A stretch of 50,008 nucleotides of DNA from positions 1 through 50,008 of the forward strand of contig NZ_JBFNXJ010000023.1 in assembly GCF_040812015.1 (NCBI RefSeq). Reading direction: 5' to 3'. This DNA is from Chitinivorax sp. PXF-14 (GTDB taxonomy: Bacteria > Pseudomonadota > Gammaproteobacteria > Burkholderiales > SCOH01). This document shows, piece by piece, positions 1 through 8,119 of the stretch. Position 1 is the first letter of the stretch, and every line of letters begins with the position of its first letter. The notes below the pieces were generated by a model that saw only the letters and a list, made by a program, of their open reading frames with translations, did not search any database and was not told the DNA's origin. The position numbers were made by a program, and so were the translations under genes.

Positions 1-126
1 TCAACACCACCACCAAGCCCAAGACCGCCCCGGCAATGCCGCCGGAAGCCACAGAAAAGCCCGTAGGCGCGTTTTTGCAGCCAACCCTAGGGCAAGGTAG
101 CCAAATCGTGCGAAACGCGCCTGTAG
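1..126. other. Flanking DNA left of the transposon, gene fragment not identified
   Basis: This stretch ends exactly at the terminal repeat at 127. The minus strand is open through one frame and ends in a hydrophobic run (GGIAGAVLGLVVV), which could be the edge of a membrane protein. One plus frame is also open. Neither resembles the N-terminus of ArsR, although a beheaded arsR lies on the other side of the transposon. The fragment is too short to name. Confidence 0.3.
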
Positions 127-164
127 GGGGTTGTAAGCCGGAACCCCAGATTTTTCCGTCACCC
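127..164 (+). repeat. Left 38-bp terminal inverted repeat of the Tn3-family transposon
   Basis: It begins GGGGTTGTAAGCCGG and ends CCGTCACCC. It matches the reverse complement of 7364-7401 at 37 of 38 positions; the seventh base is G here and C in the other copy. The tnpA stop codon (159-161) lies inside it. Confidence 0.95.
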
Positions 165-3100
165 CAGTTCCAGCCCGGCCACGAGCGCATCCAGGTCGAT
201 CATCTTGCCGTCGCTCTGGAAGGTGTAATGCCCGTTCAGCAGGATGTGCCGCCACGCCGCCGGCGACATCTGCGTGATCAACGCCAGTGCCTTGGCGTTG
301 CCGCTCGCCTCGTACTTTGTCAGCAGCCGCGACAGGATGGCCGAGTTGTAGTAGATGACAGAGTTGGCGATCAGCCTTGCGCACTGGTTGCTGATTTCGA
401 TCTCGATGTCGGTGCGGCCGGTCAGTTCCTTCTTGCCGCCGACCTGGGCGATGGTCGAGCGTAGCTGGTGGTAGGACTCGATGCGGTTCTGCGAGCGATG
501 CACGTTGCGCTCCAATTGAGGGTCGCGCAGGTAGCGCAGTGTGTAGATGCTGCGGATGAGCTTGTCGAACTCGAACACCGCGCGCCGCGTCGGGTTTTGC
601 GCGGTGTAGGTGCACAGCTTGCGGATCAGCGTGCCCTGCGTCATCTCCTTCAGTCCGAGCGTGGCGACGATCTGGTCGATGTTCGGCTTTTCGCTGAAGA
701 TGAGATCGCGGTCGATTTTTCCGACCGGCCGGATCAGGCACTTCTCGTACAGCGCCGGATCGTCGGCGCAATACAGTTCCTGCAACTGGCCTTCCATGTC
801 GGTAAAGCGCGGCTCGAAGCGCAGGCCGAACCAGTGCAGGATGGCAAAGTTGGCCTTGTTGACGCTGTGCATGTCGCCGGTGATCGCGGTCGGCACGATG
901 TCCGACGTGTTGCGATACCAGATGTCGAATACGTGATGGGCCTCGTAATCGTGCGCGCCGATCAGGTAGCCGTTCAGCGGCACATGGTTGCACAGCAGCG
1001 TGTAGGCGACCACGCCCTTGCCGCGCCCGAAGTATTTGCGCGAGTAGCGCGCCTTTACGGTCGGCCGTTCGACGCCGAATTTCTGGCCATCTACGGCACC
1101 GTACAGCACATCGAGGTCGAACGAGTAGTACGGGAAGATCGGCAGCGCGGCGATGGCGTTGCTGATGCAGTCGTTGGCCGCGTGCAGCGTCGCGTGGCGC
1201 AAATACTGCTGGTAAGCACTCTCCAGCACATGGTACGGGATGTCGCTGGTGCGCGCCATGACCTGGTTGCCGTGGTTCATCGCTTGCGCGATGATGACCG
1301 CCATCAGGCTGTCGCCGTCGGCCACCTTCTTCGCATAGCGCGGCTGCAAGGGCGTCAGCGCCGACAGGAACTGGCACTGGCCGTTGACGAAGCGAAACAC
1401 ATCGGCTACGTCGCAGAACGGCAGTTGCTCGTAGAACGCCTTGTCGCGGGCCTTCTGATTCTCGCCCTTAGGCTTGCGCCAGGTCAGCTTCTGCGAGTCC
1501 TTGTCGTATTCCAGGTGGGTCAGCTTGCCCTGTTTCAGCTCGCGGTTGAAGGCCAGCCATTGCGCGTGCAGCTCGACCGCCAGCGCGTCGAGCTGGGCAT
1601 CGACCGGCTGCCGCAGGAAGGGAATGTCCATCTGCGCCAGCGCGTCGGCCTTGTCGTCCATCGAAACCAGTTCGTCGGAGAAATGGCGGTGTTGCAGGCT
1701 GTCGTCGAGGTAGAGTTCCCCCGACTGGAAGCGCTTCCTGACTTGGCGGTACAGCCAGAACTCGTAGCGGTCAGCGTGCAGGCCGGTCGGCTTGCCCTCG
1801 GCATCGAAGGTCAGCAGGTAAGGCCGCAAGCGTTTCGGCAGCGTGGCCGTCGGACATTCGGCGAGCGGTCGCTGCGACAGGCGCTGCTGTTTGGCGAACA
1901 CGCCCTTGGCCCAAGCCAGCGCCGCGAGCCACGGGCTGTCCGGATCGGTGCCGGCAAGGTCGAGTGCGGCATATAGCGGCCGAAGATGGCGGCGGATACG
2001 CTCGGCCAGGCCGTCCACCGCCTGCCAGTGCAGCGCCAGCTTGCTCACCGGCTTCACACTCATGCGCTGCGCAGTGGTTTGCAGCGTGTCGCGCGGCATG
2101 ATCCTGTAGGCGCGCTGGCGCACCTCGCCGAACGGCGTGGGATCGGGCACGCTGTCGTCGATGTAAAGCGAAAGCAGGCGGCCGACCTGCGGCGTGTCTT
2201 GCTGACGGCGCGTCTGCTCGGCGGCAAAGGACTGCTTTGCGTCAGCACTGCTTTCATCCTCCAACTGCTTCATGTGGTAGGCCATCGCATCGACCAGGTT
2301 GTCGGAGAGCTGCCGATAGCGTACCCAGGCATAGCACAGCAAGTAGAGTTGGGTCTGATCGGCCTTCAGGTTGCGCAGGTCGTGGACAGTGTAGAAATTC
2401 GCCAGGCTCGCGTAGTACAGCAGGTTCTGCTGCGAGACGCCGAGCTTGGGCAGCAGCGCCTTCGCTATGCGATGCAGCGGTTCCAGCGTGGCGCGCTTTT
2501 CCCGTTCGCGGGCCATCTGACGCCAGCCGAAATCCTTGGCATCCTGCTTGAGCGCCGCCAGTTGCGACAGGGTGTCGTCGCGCACCATAAGTTGACCCAG
2601 CGCAGCCTTGGCGGATTCGTCCAGCGCTTCCGCCAGCAGATCGCCCAAGCGCCGACGCTCGGCGGACAGGGCTTCGCTGACCAGTTCTTGCAGCGTGGTG
2701 TAGCCGGGCCGGATGATTTTGTGCTCGTTGAGCCAGACGATCAGCTCGGTGGCCACGAATCCGGGCGTCACGTCGCGGCGCACGATCAGGGCGGCCTGCT
2801 GCGCGAGTTGCGGCAGGAAGCCGGCTGCCCATGGCCGGTAGCCGAACAGCTCGGCGACCCGCTCGCGCTGGGTGTAGTGTTCGTGCTTGGTGATCGGCTT
2901 GCGCTCGAACGGCTCGCCGTGGAAATAACGGCTCAGCACGAAGGCGCAATCGTCTTCGACCTCGTTCCAGTCGAAACGGAAGAAGGCATGCTTGGCTTTG
3001 AAATAGCCGATCTGCAAGATGCAATAGACTTGGGCGGGTATGCCGGGCCGGCTGCTGGCGAGCGCCAGTTCGGTTTCGGTCAAGGCCAGGTATTCCAGCC

Positions 3101-3188
3101 GCTGCGCATCGTCGAGGTCCGGCTGGCCGTACAGGGCCTCCTGCTCGGCGTCGGATAAGACGCTGAGCAGCTTATTCTTGTTGTTCAT
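159..3188 (-). CDS. tnpA: Tn3-family transposase TnpA
   Basis: This is the 1009-residue transposase that binds the 38-bp ends and carries out replicative transposition. The length is usual for Tn3 TnpA, and the family pattern is present throughout: a helical N-terminal DNA-binding half, then the C-terminal DDE nuclease with GDMHSVNKAN near residue 769 and SQNRIESYHQL near residue 900. The start at 3188 (MNNKNKLLSVLSD) is preferred over an upstream in-frame ATG at 3236, because that extension lies inside tnpR coding sequence. The gene starts 17 bases inside the end of tnpR, so the two are probably co-transcribed. The stop codon lies in the terminal repeat, so the C-terminus is intact. Confidence 0.96.
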   Translation of the reverse strand: MNNKNKLLSVLSDAEQEALYGQPDLDDAQRLEYLALTETELALASSRPGIPAQVYCILQIGYFKAKHAFFRFDWNEVEDDCAFVLSRYFHGEPFERKPITKHEHYTQRERVAELFGYRPWAAGFLPQLAQQAALIVRRDVTPGFVATELIVWLNEHKIIRPGYTTLQELVSEALSAERRRLGDLLAEALDESAKAALGQLMVRDDTLSQLAALKQDAKDFGWRQMAREREKRATLEPLHRIAKALLPKLGVSQQNLLYYASLANFYTVHDLRNLKADQTQLYLLCYAWVRYRQLSDNLVDAMAYHMKQLEDESSADAKQSFAAEQTRRQQDTPQVGRLLSLYIDDSVPDPTPFGEVRQRAYRIMPRDTLQTTAQRMSVKPVSKLALHWQAVDGLAERIRRHLRPLYAALDLAGTDPDSPWLAALAWAKGVFAKQQRLSQRPLAECPTATLPKRLRPYLLTFDAEGKPTGLHADRYEFWLYRQVRKRFQSGELYLDDSLQHRHFSDELVSMDDKADALAQMDIPFLRQPVDAQLDALAVELHAQWLAFNRELKQGKLTHLEYDKDSQKLTWRKPKGENQKARDKAFYEQLPFCDVADVFRFVNGQCQFLSALTPLQPRYAKKVADGDSLMAVIIAQAMNHGNQVMARTSDIPYHVLESAYQQYLRHATLHAANDCISNAIAALPIFPYYSFDLDVLYGAVDGQKFGVERPTVKARYSRKYFGRGKGVVAYTLLCNHVPLNGYLIGAHDYEAHHVFDIWYRNTSDIVPTAITGDMHSVNKANFAILHWFGLRFEPRFTDMEGQLQELYCADDPALYEKCLIRPVGKIDRDLIFSEKPNIDQIVATLGLKEMTQGTLIRKLCTYTAQNPTRRAVFEFDKLIRSIYTLRYLRDPQLERNVHRSQNRIESYHQLRSTIAQVGGKKELTGRTDIEIEISNQCARLIANSVIYYNSAILSRLLTKYEASGNAKALALITQMSPAAWRHILLNGHYTFQSDGKMIDLDALVAGLELG

Positions 3189-3774
3189 CGGCCGCCTTTC
3201 CCGTGCCACGCCAGCCCGCTCGCGCCAGGGTTTCAATCAAGGTGGTGCGCTTGACGTTGAAGTTGCGGCATACCGCCGCCTTGGACATGCCGCCATCGAG
3301 CGCGGTGATGATCGCGTCCAGCTTCTCGCCGGTGATCGCCTGCGGCCGGCCGCCGATCCGGCCGCGTTTGCGCGCGGCGGCCAGGCCGGCAACGACGCGC
3401 TCCTGGATCAAGGCCCGCTCATACTGCGCGAGTGCGCCGAACACCTGGAACAGGAACTCGCCCGATGGCGTCGTGGTGTCTAGGTTCTCCGTCAGCGAAC
3501 GGAACGCCACCCGCTTGTCCTTGAGCGAGGTCACGATGGCGAGCAGATGCGACAGCGAGCGGCCGAGCCGGTCGAGCTTCCACACGACCAGTACGTCGCC
3601 AGACCGGACGAATTCGAGCGCCCGCGCCAAGCCGGCGCGGTCATCCTTCGCGCCGGAGGCGTGATCCTCGAACAGATGGCGCGGATCGACGCCGGCGGCG
3701 AGCAGTGCATCGCGCTGCAAGTCTGTGCTTTGCCGGTCGGAGTCCGACGACACGCGCATGTAACCAATCAACAT
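3172..3774 (-). CDS. tnpR: Serine resolvase TnpR
   Basis: This 200-residue serine recombinase resolves the cointegrates made by TnpA at the adjacent res site. The N-terminal catalytic domain begins MLIGYMRVSSD, with the nucleophilic serine at about position 9-10. It continues through the conserved VVWKLDRLGRS segment to a long helix and ends in a Hin-type helix-turn-helix (SKAAVCRNFNVKRTTL). A longer in-frame reading from 3891 is rejected because the family begins at the MLIGYMRVS strand, which corresponds to 3774. The gene overlaps the start of tnpA and is transcribed away from the toxin-antitoxin pair. Confidence 0.95.
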   Translation of the reverse strand: MLIGYMRVSSDSDRQSTDLQRDALLAAGVDPRHLFEDHASGAKDDRAGLARALEFVRSGDVLVVWKLDRLGRSLSHLLAIVTSLKDKRVAFRSLTENLDTTTPSGEFLFQVFGALAQYERALIQERVVAGLAAARKRGRIGGRPQAITGEKLDAIITALDGGMSKAAVCRNFNVKRTTLIETLARAGWRGTGKAADEQQE

Positions 3775-3799
3775 AGGCGGATAACCATCCGGGATAGGT

Positions 3800-3935
3800 T
3801 TCCGCATGGTAGCGTGTGGCGACAGAGTTTTCCGCACAATTTTGAGGCTAGAAGGAGGTTGGTGCATAGGACTGTTGCCAGTATGTCGCAAAACAAATGT
3901 TTGGCGACAGCTCGCCGGGGAACTGCATGGATGCG
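3800..3935. promoter_or_regulatory. Probable res site and divergent promoter region of the transposon
   Basis: Between tnpR and the antitoxin gene lies an inverted repeat with outer arms TGTCGC (3884-3889) and GCGACA (3904-3909), spaced as in a resolvase-binding subsite. A further GGCGACAG half-site lies at about 3818-3825. The location next to tnpR is the expected place for res. Subsite boundaries are not certain. Confidence 0.55.
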
Positions 3936-3988
3936 CAACGCAGATATTTGGGCTACAATGTGGCTCATAACCTATGGAGGGTTACACC

Positions 3989-4252
3989 ATGTCTGCAAAT
4001 GCAGTTGTCCGCGCCCGCATCGACGAGCACATCAAGGAAGAGGCATCGACCGTGCTGGCGGCGATGGGCCTCACCGTGTCCGATGCTTTCCGCATCATGC
4101 TGACCCGCATCGCGCGCGAGAAGGCGTTGCCGTTTGAGCCACTGGTGCCGAATGAAACCACCATCGCCGCCATGCGCGAGGCCCGCGCCGGCAACCTCAA
4201 GAGCTTCGATAGCGTCGAGGCGCTGATGGCGGATATGCATGCGGAGGATTGA
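3989..4252 (+). CDS. RelB/DinJ-family antitoxin
   Basis: The 87-residue protein has a ribbon-helix-helix N-terminus (VVRARIDEHIKEEASTVLAAM) followed by the DinJ-like segment GLTVSDAFRIMLTRIAREKALPF. Such antitoxins bind their own promoter and neutralise a RelE/YafQ-type RNase. A TGGAGG ribosome-binding site lies upstream of the chosen ATG. An in-frame ATG five codons earlier falls in the binding site itself and is not used. The next gene overlaps by 14 bases, as expected for a co-translated antitoxin-toxin pair. Confidence 0.9.
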   Translation: MSANAVVRARIDEHIKEEASTVLAAMGLTVSDAFRIMLTRIAREKALPFEPLVPNETTIAAMREARAGNLKSFDSVEALMADMHAED

Positions 4253-4520
4253 GCACACCGGCCAGTTCAAGCGCGACTACAAGCGCGAGGCGAAAGGCCA
4301 GCACCGCACCTCGCTCGATGCGGAACTGATGCCCGTCGTCAAAGCCTTGGCGTGCGATCAGCCGCTGGAGCCGCGTCATCACGACCATGCGCTGACCGGC
4401 GACTGGAAGGATCATCGGGACTGCCACATCAAGCCCGACTTGGTGTTGATCTACCGGAAGCCCGATGACGAGGTGTTGCAGCTCGTGCGCATCGGCTCCC
4501 ATAGCGAGCTTGGCCTGTGA
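4239..4520 (+). CDS. YafQ-type toxin, mRNA interferase
   Basis: This 93-residue protein matches the YafQ branch of the RelE superfamily, ribosome-dependent endoribonucleases. The YafQ catalytic pattern is visible: His50, His63, Asp67 and a C-terminal His88, within ALTGDWKDHRDCHIKPDLVLIY. The start ATG overlaps the antitoxin gene by 14 bases. Inside a transposon the pair probably stabilises the element or links its expression to the transposition region; that role is inference. All the expected active-site residues are present, so the toxin is likely functional. Confidence 0.92.
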   Translation: MRRIEHTGQFKRDYKREAKGQHRTSLDAELMPVVKALACDQPLEPRHHDHALTGDWKDHRDCHIKPDLVLIYRKPDDEVLQLVRIGSHSELGL

Positions 4521-4549
4521 CCGACGACCCAATCAAGGAAAGGATGTGC

Positions 4550-4915
4550 ATGGATGCCAACATCACCGATGAAGAGTGGGACAAGCTGTCCCCCGAGAAT
4601 TTCGAGACGGCCTCGCTATTGCGCGCCGTCGATGCCGTGGACGAACTGCGTGACGACCTCAACGATGGCGAATACGCCACGCCGCCCCAGCTTCGCACCG
4701 ACCTGCTGAAACTGCATCAACTGGCGATGGCGGTCATCAACGAGGGATCGCGCAGCCAGGTGACAGAGCTGTTCGAGCTGGCCTGCGATCTCGACGAGCA
4801 GGTGTCCTACATGGCGACCAAACTGGAAGAGGTGCAGGAAACACTGTCGCAGTTGACAACGCTATACCCGGACAGCTTGTGCTGCGGCAGCCTCGACGAC
4901 GTGGAGGCCGACTGA
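4550..4915 (+). CDS. Small acidic transposon protein of unknown function
   Basis: I do not recognise a domain in this 121-residue protein. It is acidic and helical, with heptad-like leucine spacing (VTELFELACDLDEQVSYMATKLEEVQETLSQL), which suggests a coiled coil and oligomerisation. Two cysteines sit near the end (LCCGS). The start at 4550 has AAGG at 4540-4543 with good spacing. A GTG at 4517, overlapping the toxin stop, and an ATG at 4544 are alternatives in the same frame. It follows the toxin closely and is probably in the same transcript. Confidence 0.7.
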   Translation: MDANITDEEWDKLSPENFETASLLRAVDAVDELRDDLNDGEYATPPQLRTDLLKLHQLAMAVINEGSRSQVTELFELACDLDEQVSYMATKLEEVQETLSQLTTLYPDSLCCGSLDDVEAD

Positions 4916-5513
4916 CCGAATCGAAGCCCTCAACCGCGCCTTATTTCTGCATATCAACGGCGGTGACGCGACGCCGCCCTGGCTGGTCAATACCGCCATC
5001 GGCATTGCCGAGGGTCTAATCTATTTAATCCCGGTACTGCTGGCCGCCCTTTGGTTGTGGGGCGGACAGGCGCGCCGCCGGCTGGCCGTCAAGGCATGCC
5101 TGGTCACGCTGCTCGCGCTCGGCGCGAACCAGGTGATTGGCCTCGTCTGGATGCACCCGCGTCCGTTCATGGTGAGCCTGGGACATGCTTGGCTCGGTCA
5201 CGCCGCCGAATCCTCGTTTCCGAGCGATCACGCAACCGTGTTTGCCGGCGTCGGGCTGACGCTGCTGTTTGGCGGCGCAACCCGGCTCGCGGGTGCCGTG
5301 CTGGCAACGGGTGCGGCGGTTGCCTGGGCGCGCGTGTTCCTGGGCGTGCATTTCCCGCTCGACATGGCCGGGGCCGTGATGGCTGCCTGGGCTGCCCATG
5401 CTGTCGCCTTGCCGCTCTGGAAAGGAGCAGGCGAGCCGCTGGTGCGCCAATTCGAGCGGCTATACCGCGCGCTCCTGGCGCGGCCCATCGCGGCCGGCTG
5501 GGTGCGCCCATGA
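4911..5513 (+). CDS. PAP2-family membrane phosphatase without a visible start codon
   Basis: This is a membrane-bound phosphatase of the PAP2/undecaprenyl-pyrophosphatase type. The phosphatase motifs are seen as MHPRPFM, SSFPSDHATVF and ARVFLGVHFPLDM, which supply the conserved Arg and His residues and the SxxPSDH core. Hydrophobic helices lie between them. Reading from DRIEALNRALFLHINGG at about 4914 gives a full-length protein with its first membrane helix. The frame has a stop at 4854-4856 and no ATG, GTG or TTG until TTG at 5055, which would remove that helix. Either a non-standard start is used or the start was lost. It lies directly behind the unknown transposon gene. Confidence 0.8.
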   Translation, partial: TDRIEALNRALFLHINGGDATPPWLVNTAIGIAEGLIYLIPVLLAALWLWGGQARRRLAVKACLVTLLALGANQVIGLVWMHPRPFMVSLGHAWLGHAAESSFPSDHATVFAGVGLTLLFGGATRLAGAVLATGAAVAWARVFLGVHFPLDMAGAVMAAWAAHAVALPLWKGAGEPLVRQFERLYRALLARPIAAGWVRP

Positions 5514-5526
5514 AGAAGGAGTGACG

Positions 5527-6150
5527 ATGGCTTGCGAATGTTCCAACGTATCAGCGCAGTCCAAAGATGAACGCGCCTCGCTACGCCTCGCCTTGGGCCT
5601 CAACGCGGCGATGTTCGTCATCGGCATGGCGGCCGGCCTGTGGGCGCAGTCCAGTGGACTGATGGCCGATGCGCTCGACATGCTGGCCGATGCCTCGGCT
5701 TATGCGCTCGCGCTGCTGGCGGTATCGCGTGGAGCGGTCTTCAAGCGCAATGCGGCGCGTTGGAGCGGAGCGCTGCTGCTGATCCTCGGCGTCGGCATCG
5801 TGCTCGACGTGGTGCGTCGTGGCCTGTATGGCAGCGAGCCGCTGGGGCCGGCCATGATGGCGTTCTCGCTGGCGTCGCTGGCCGTCAACGTGACCGTGCT
5901 GCGCATGCTGGACAAGTTCCGGCATGGGGAAGTCCATCTGCGCGCGACTTGGATTTTCACGCGCGTGGACGTGATCGCCAACATCGCGGTGTTCGCCTCC
6001 GGTCTGCTGGTCTGGCTCACTGGCCTGCGCATGGCCGACCTGCTGGTCGGGTTCGCCATCGGCCTGTATGTCGCCAAAGAAGCCATCGAAATCCTCAGAG
6101 AAGCGGGACAACCAAAGCCATGCACGACCAGCACCGCAACGCCCCGCTGA
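5527..6150 (+). CDS. Cation transporter related to the CDF family
   Basis: The 207-residue protein has about six membrane helices and a cation-diffusion-facilitator layout. The segment GLMADALDMLADASAYALALLAV resembles the metal-site helix of the family, with Asp residues in place of the usual His/Asp pairs. There is no long His-rich loop and no sizeable C-terminal cytoplasmic domain, so it is a short CDF relative. A short Cys-containing N-terminus (MACECSNVSA) may contact metal. A GAAGGAG ribosome-binding site at 5514-5520 precedes the ATG. The next gene starts 31 bases before its stop. Confidence 0.8.
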   Translation: MACECSNVSAQSKDERASLRLALGLNAAMFVIGMAAGLWAQSSGLMADALDMLADASAYALALLAVSRGAVFKRNAARWSGALLLILGVGIVLDVVRRGLYGSEPLGPAMMAFSLASLAVNVTVLRMLDKFRHGEVHLRATWIFTRVDVIANIAVFASGLLVWLTGLRMADLLVGFAIGLYVAKEAIEILREAGQPKPCTTSTATPR

Positions 6151-7322
6151 AGCAGATTCCGGCTGGCATCTGGATACTTGGCTTCGTCAGCATGCTGATG
6201 GACATCTCGTCGGAGCTGATCCACAGCCTGCTGCCGATGTTCATGGTCACGACCCTGGGCGCAAGCGCCCTCGTAGTCGGCTTGGTCGAAGGGCTGGCCG
6301 AATCCACGGCGCTGATCGTCAAGATTTTCTCTGGCGCGCTGAGCGACTACCTGGGCAAGCGCAAGGCTCTCGCGGTGTTCGGCTATGCGCTGGGCGCGCT
6401 GACCAAACCGCTATTCGCCCTCGCACCGACCGCTGGCGTCGTGCTCACCGCGCGGCTGCTGGATCGCGTCGGCAAGGGCGTCCGGGGTGCACCGCGCGAT
6501 GCCCTGGTGGCCGATTTGACGCCACCACACATCCGGGGCGCGGCCTTCGGTCTGCGCCAGTCGCTCGACACGGTGGGTGCCTTTCTCGGGCCACTGCTGG
6601 CCGTTGGCCTGATGCTGCTGTGGGCCAACGACTTTCGCGCCGTGTTCTGGGTGGCTGTCATCCCCGGTCTGGCGAGTGTCGCGCTGCTCGCCGTCGGTCT
6701 GCACGAGCCGGCACATCTCCAAACCGACAAGCGCACGAACCCGATCCGGCGCGAGAACCTGCGCCGTCTCCCCGCCGCCTACTGGTGGGTCGTCGGCATC
6801 GGCGCGGTGTTCACGCTGGCCCGTTTTAGCGAAGCCTTCCTGGTTCTGCGCGCCCAGCAAGGCGGCGTACCGATTGCCTTGGTGCCGCTGGTGATGGTGG
6901 CGATGAACCTGGTCTATTCGCTGTCGGCCTATCCGTTCGGCAAGCTCTCTGACCGCGTGAGTCACCGCAGTCTGCTCGCCCTTGGCCTAGCCGTGCTGAT
7001 CGCGGCCGACTTGGTGCTCGCAACAAACGACCATTGGGGCGTCGTGCTCGCCGGTGTCGCGCTGTGGGGCGTGCACATGGGCATCACGCAGGGCCTGCTG
7101 GCGACGATGGTGGCGGATACCGCGCCCGCCGATCTGCGTGGCACCGCCTACGGATTCTTCAACCTGGTCAGCGGCATCGCCATGCTGCTCGCCAGTGTCG
7201 TCGCCGGCCTGTTGTGGGACAGGCTGGGCGCATCGGTCACGTTCTACGCCGGGGCTGGCTTCTGCGTGATTGCCTTGATCGGTCTAGCCTGGCACCCGGC
7301 AACACGGCTGGCACGCGCGTAG
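6120..7322 (+). CDS. MFS transporter
   Basis: This 400-residue protein belongs to the major facilitator superfamily, with about twelve hydrophobic segments. The loop after helix 2 reads GALSDYLGKRKAL, a form of the G-x-x-x-D-R/K-x-G-R/K motif, and GKLSDRVSHRSLL is its repeat in the second half. DRVGKGVRGAPRDALVADLTP is typical of a group of bacterial MFS proteins of uncertain substrate. The ATG at 6120 lies within the end of the CDF-like gene, so translation is probably coupled. It ends 41 bases before the right terminal repeat and is the last cargo gene. Substrate unknown. Confidence 0.88.
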   Translation: MHDQHRNAPLKQIPAGIWILGFVSMLMDISSELIHSLLPMFMVTTLGASALVVGLVEGLAESTALIVKIFSGALSDYLGKRKALAVFGYALGALTKPLFALAPTAGVVLTARLLDRVGKGVRGAPRDALVADLTPPHIRGAAFGLRQSLDTVGAFLGPLLAVGLMLLWANDFRAVFWVAVIPGLASVALLAVGLHEPAHLQTDKRTNPIRRENLRRLPAAYWWVVGIGAVFTLARFSEAFLVLRAQQGGVPIALVPLVMVAMNLVYSLSAYPFGKLSDRVSHRSLLALGLAVLIAADLVLATNDHWGVVLAGVALWGVHMGITQGLLATMVADTAPADLRGTAYGFFNLVSGIAMLLASVVAGLLWDRLGASVTFYAGAGFCVIALIGLAWHPATRLARA

Positions 7323-7363
7323 CCACAGATGGCGGCTGGTGACACGACTGTTGGGTATACGTA

Positions 7364-7401
7364 GGGTGACGGAAAAATCTGGGGTTCCGGCTTAGAACCC
7401 C
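7364..7401 (-). repeat. Right 38-bp terminal inverted repeat of the Tn3-family transposon
   Basis: It begins GGGTGACGGAAAAATC and ends TTAGAACCCC. It is the inverted partner of 127-164, with a single mismatch. The truncated arsR reading frame starts immediately outside it. Confidence 0.95.
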
Positions 7402-7402
7402 T

Positions 7403-7684
7403 TTGTCCATCTTCCGGCTGCTCGTTACGCAGGGGGCTGACGGTTTGCCTGTGGGCAAGATTGGCGAGCAGCTCGACGTAGCACCGGCAACGCTGTCATT
7501 TCACCTGAAAGAACTCAGCCGAGCCGATTTGATCGTGCCGCGCCAGGAAGGTCGCTTCATCTACTATGCGGCGAATTATTCGGCGATGAACGCTCTGCTA
7601 GGGTTCCTCACGGAGAACTGCTGCCGCGCGACGACATGCGAGCCGGTTGTATCGGCCGCCTCCGCGCCTGGCTGTTGCACTTAA
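7403..7684 (+). pseudogene. arsR: ArsR-family repressor with its 5' end removed by the transposon
   Basis: The reading frame opens at the transposon edge in the middle of the family's first helices (SIFRLLVTQGADGLPVG). It then runs through a complete winged-helix recognition region (LDVAPATLSFHLKELSRADLIV) to the C-terminal metal site (ENCCRATTCEP). About 15-20 N-terminal residues of a normal ArsR are missing. A TTG at 7403 could give a shortened product without the dimerisation start. It is similar to the intact arsR just downstream, so the two probably arose by duplication or the operon had tandem repressors. Confidence 0.85.
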
Positions 7685-7689
7685 CCTGA

Positions 7690-7737
7690 TTGTCACATTC
7701 GGTAGTTAGTCTATATGTTGTTTCAATATTTATTGAA
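7690..7737 (+). promoter_or_regulatory. ars promoter and ArsR operator
   Basis: A perfect 7-base inverted repeat, TTCAATA-TT-TATTGAA, at 7722-7737 lies ten bases before the arsR start. It has the AT-rich form typical of ArsR operators. A possible promoter precedes it: TTGTCA at 7690-7695 and TATATG at 7712-7717 with a 16-base spacer. Repression would clear when As(III) binds ArsR. Confidence 0.7.
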
Positions 7738-7747
7738 TTATTGAAAA

Positions 7748-8119
7748 ATGGACAAACCGCAAATATTACTGGCCTTTGAAGCCCTATCTGCCAGTGCCCG
7801 TCTCGATGCCTACCGGCTGCTCGTCGGCGCCGGACATGACGGCATGGTAGCCGGTGACATCGCCAGCGCGCTCGATATCGCGCCGTCCAACCTGTCGTTT
7901 CATCTTAAGACACTGACCCAGGCTGGCCTGATCGGGGTCGAACAGGAAGGCCGCTATCAGCGTTATCGAGCAAATATTCCGGCGATGCTGCAAGTGGTCG
8001 ACTTCCTCACCAGCAACTGCTGTGGCGGGCACCCGGAACGCTGCGTCGAGGCCCGCCCCACTTGTGGTGACGGCGACTGCAGCTCACCGGTTGAGCCTTC
8101 CCACCCAACTAATAAATGA
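7748..8119 (+). CDS. arsR: ArsR-family arsenite-responsive repressor
   Basis: This 123-residue winged-helix repressor would block the ars operon until As(III) is bound. The recognition helix region reads LDIAPSNLSFHLKTLTQAGLI. The metal site is C-terminal, TSNCCGGHPERC with Cys91, Cys92 and Cys99. That is the arrangement known from the Acidithiobacillus-type ArsR rather than the ELCVCDL site of plasmid R773. Further cysteines follow (PTCGDGDC). The start has no strong Shine-Dalgarno sequence, and the operator sits almost on it. The downstream arsC overlaps by four bases (ATGA). Confidence 0.93.
   Translation: MDKPQILLAFEALSASARLDAYRLLVGAGHDGMVAGDIASALDIAPSNLSFHLKTLTQAGLIGVEQEGRYQRYRANIPAMLQVVDFLTSNCCGGHPERCVEARPTCGDGDCSSPVEPSHPTNK

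Larger units (their letters stand above)
127..7401. mobile_element. Complete Tn3-family transposon (7275 bp) with toxin-antitoxin pair and membrane-protein cargo
   Basis: Two 38-bp inverted repeats (127-164 and 7364-7401) differ at one base and enclose tnpA and tnpR on the minus strand. Six plus-strand genes follow: RelB-like antitoxin, YafQ-like toxin, a small unknown protein, a PAP2 phosphatase, a CDF-like transporter and an MFS transporter. A toxin-antitoxin pair placed beside the resolution region is a known layout in Tn3-family elements. The five bases outside each end differ (TGTAG at 122-126, TTTGT at 7402-7406), so no target duplication is visible. The element may therefore be bordered by a rearrangement rather than by a simple insertion. 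Confidence 0.93.

Noticed and set aside
468..3158. Long plus-strand open frames opposite tnpA (about 500 and 390 codons)
   Set aside because: They are antisense to a well-supported transposase, have no recognisable domain, and reflect the GC-rich third codon positions of tnpA.
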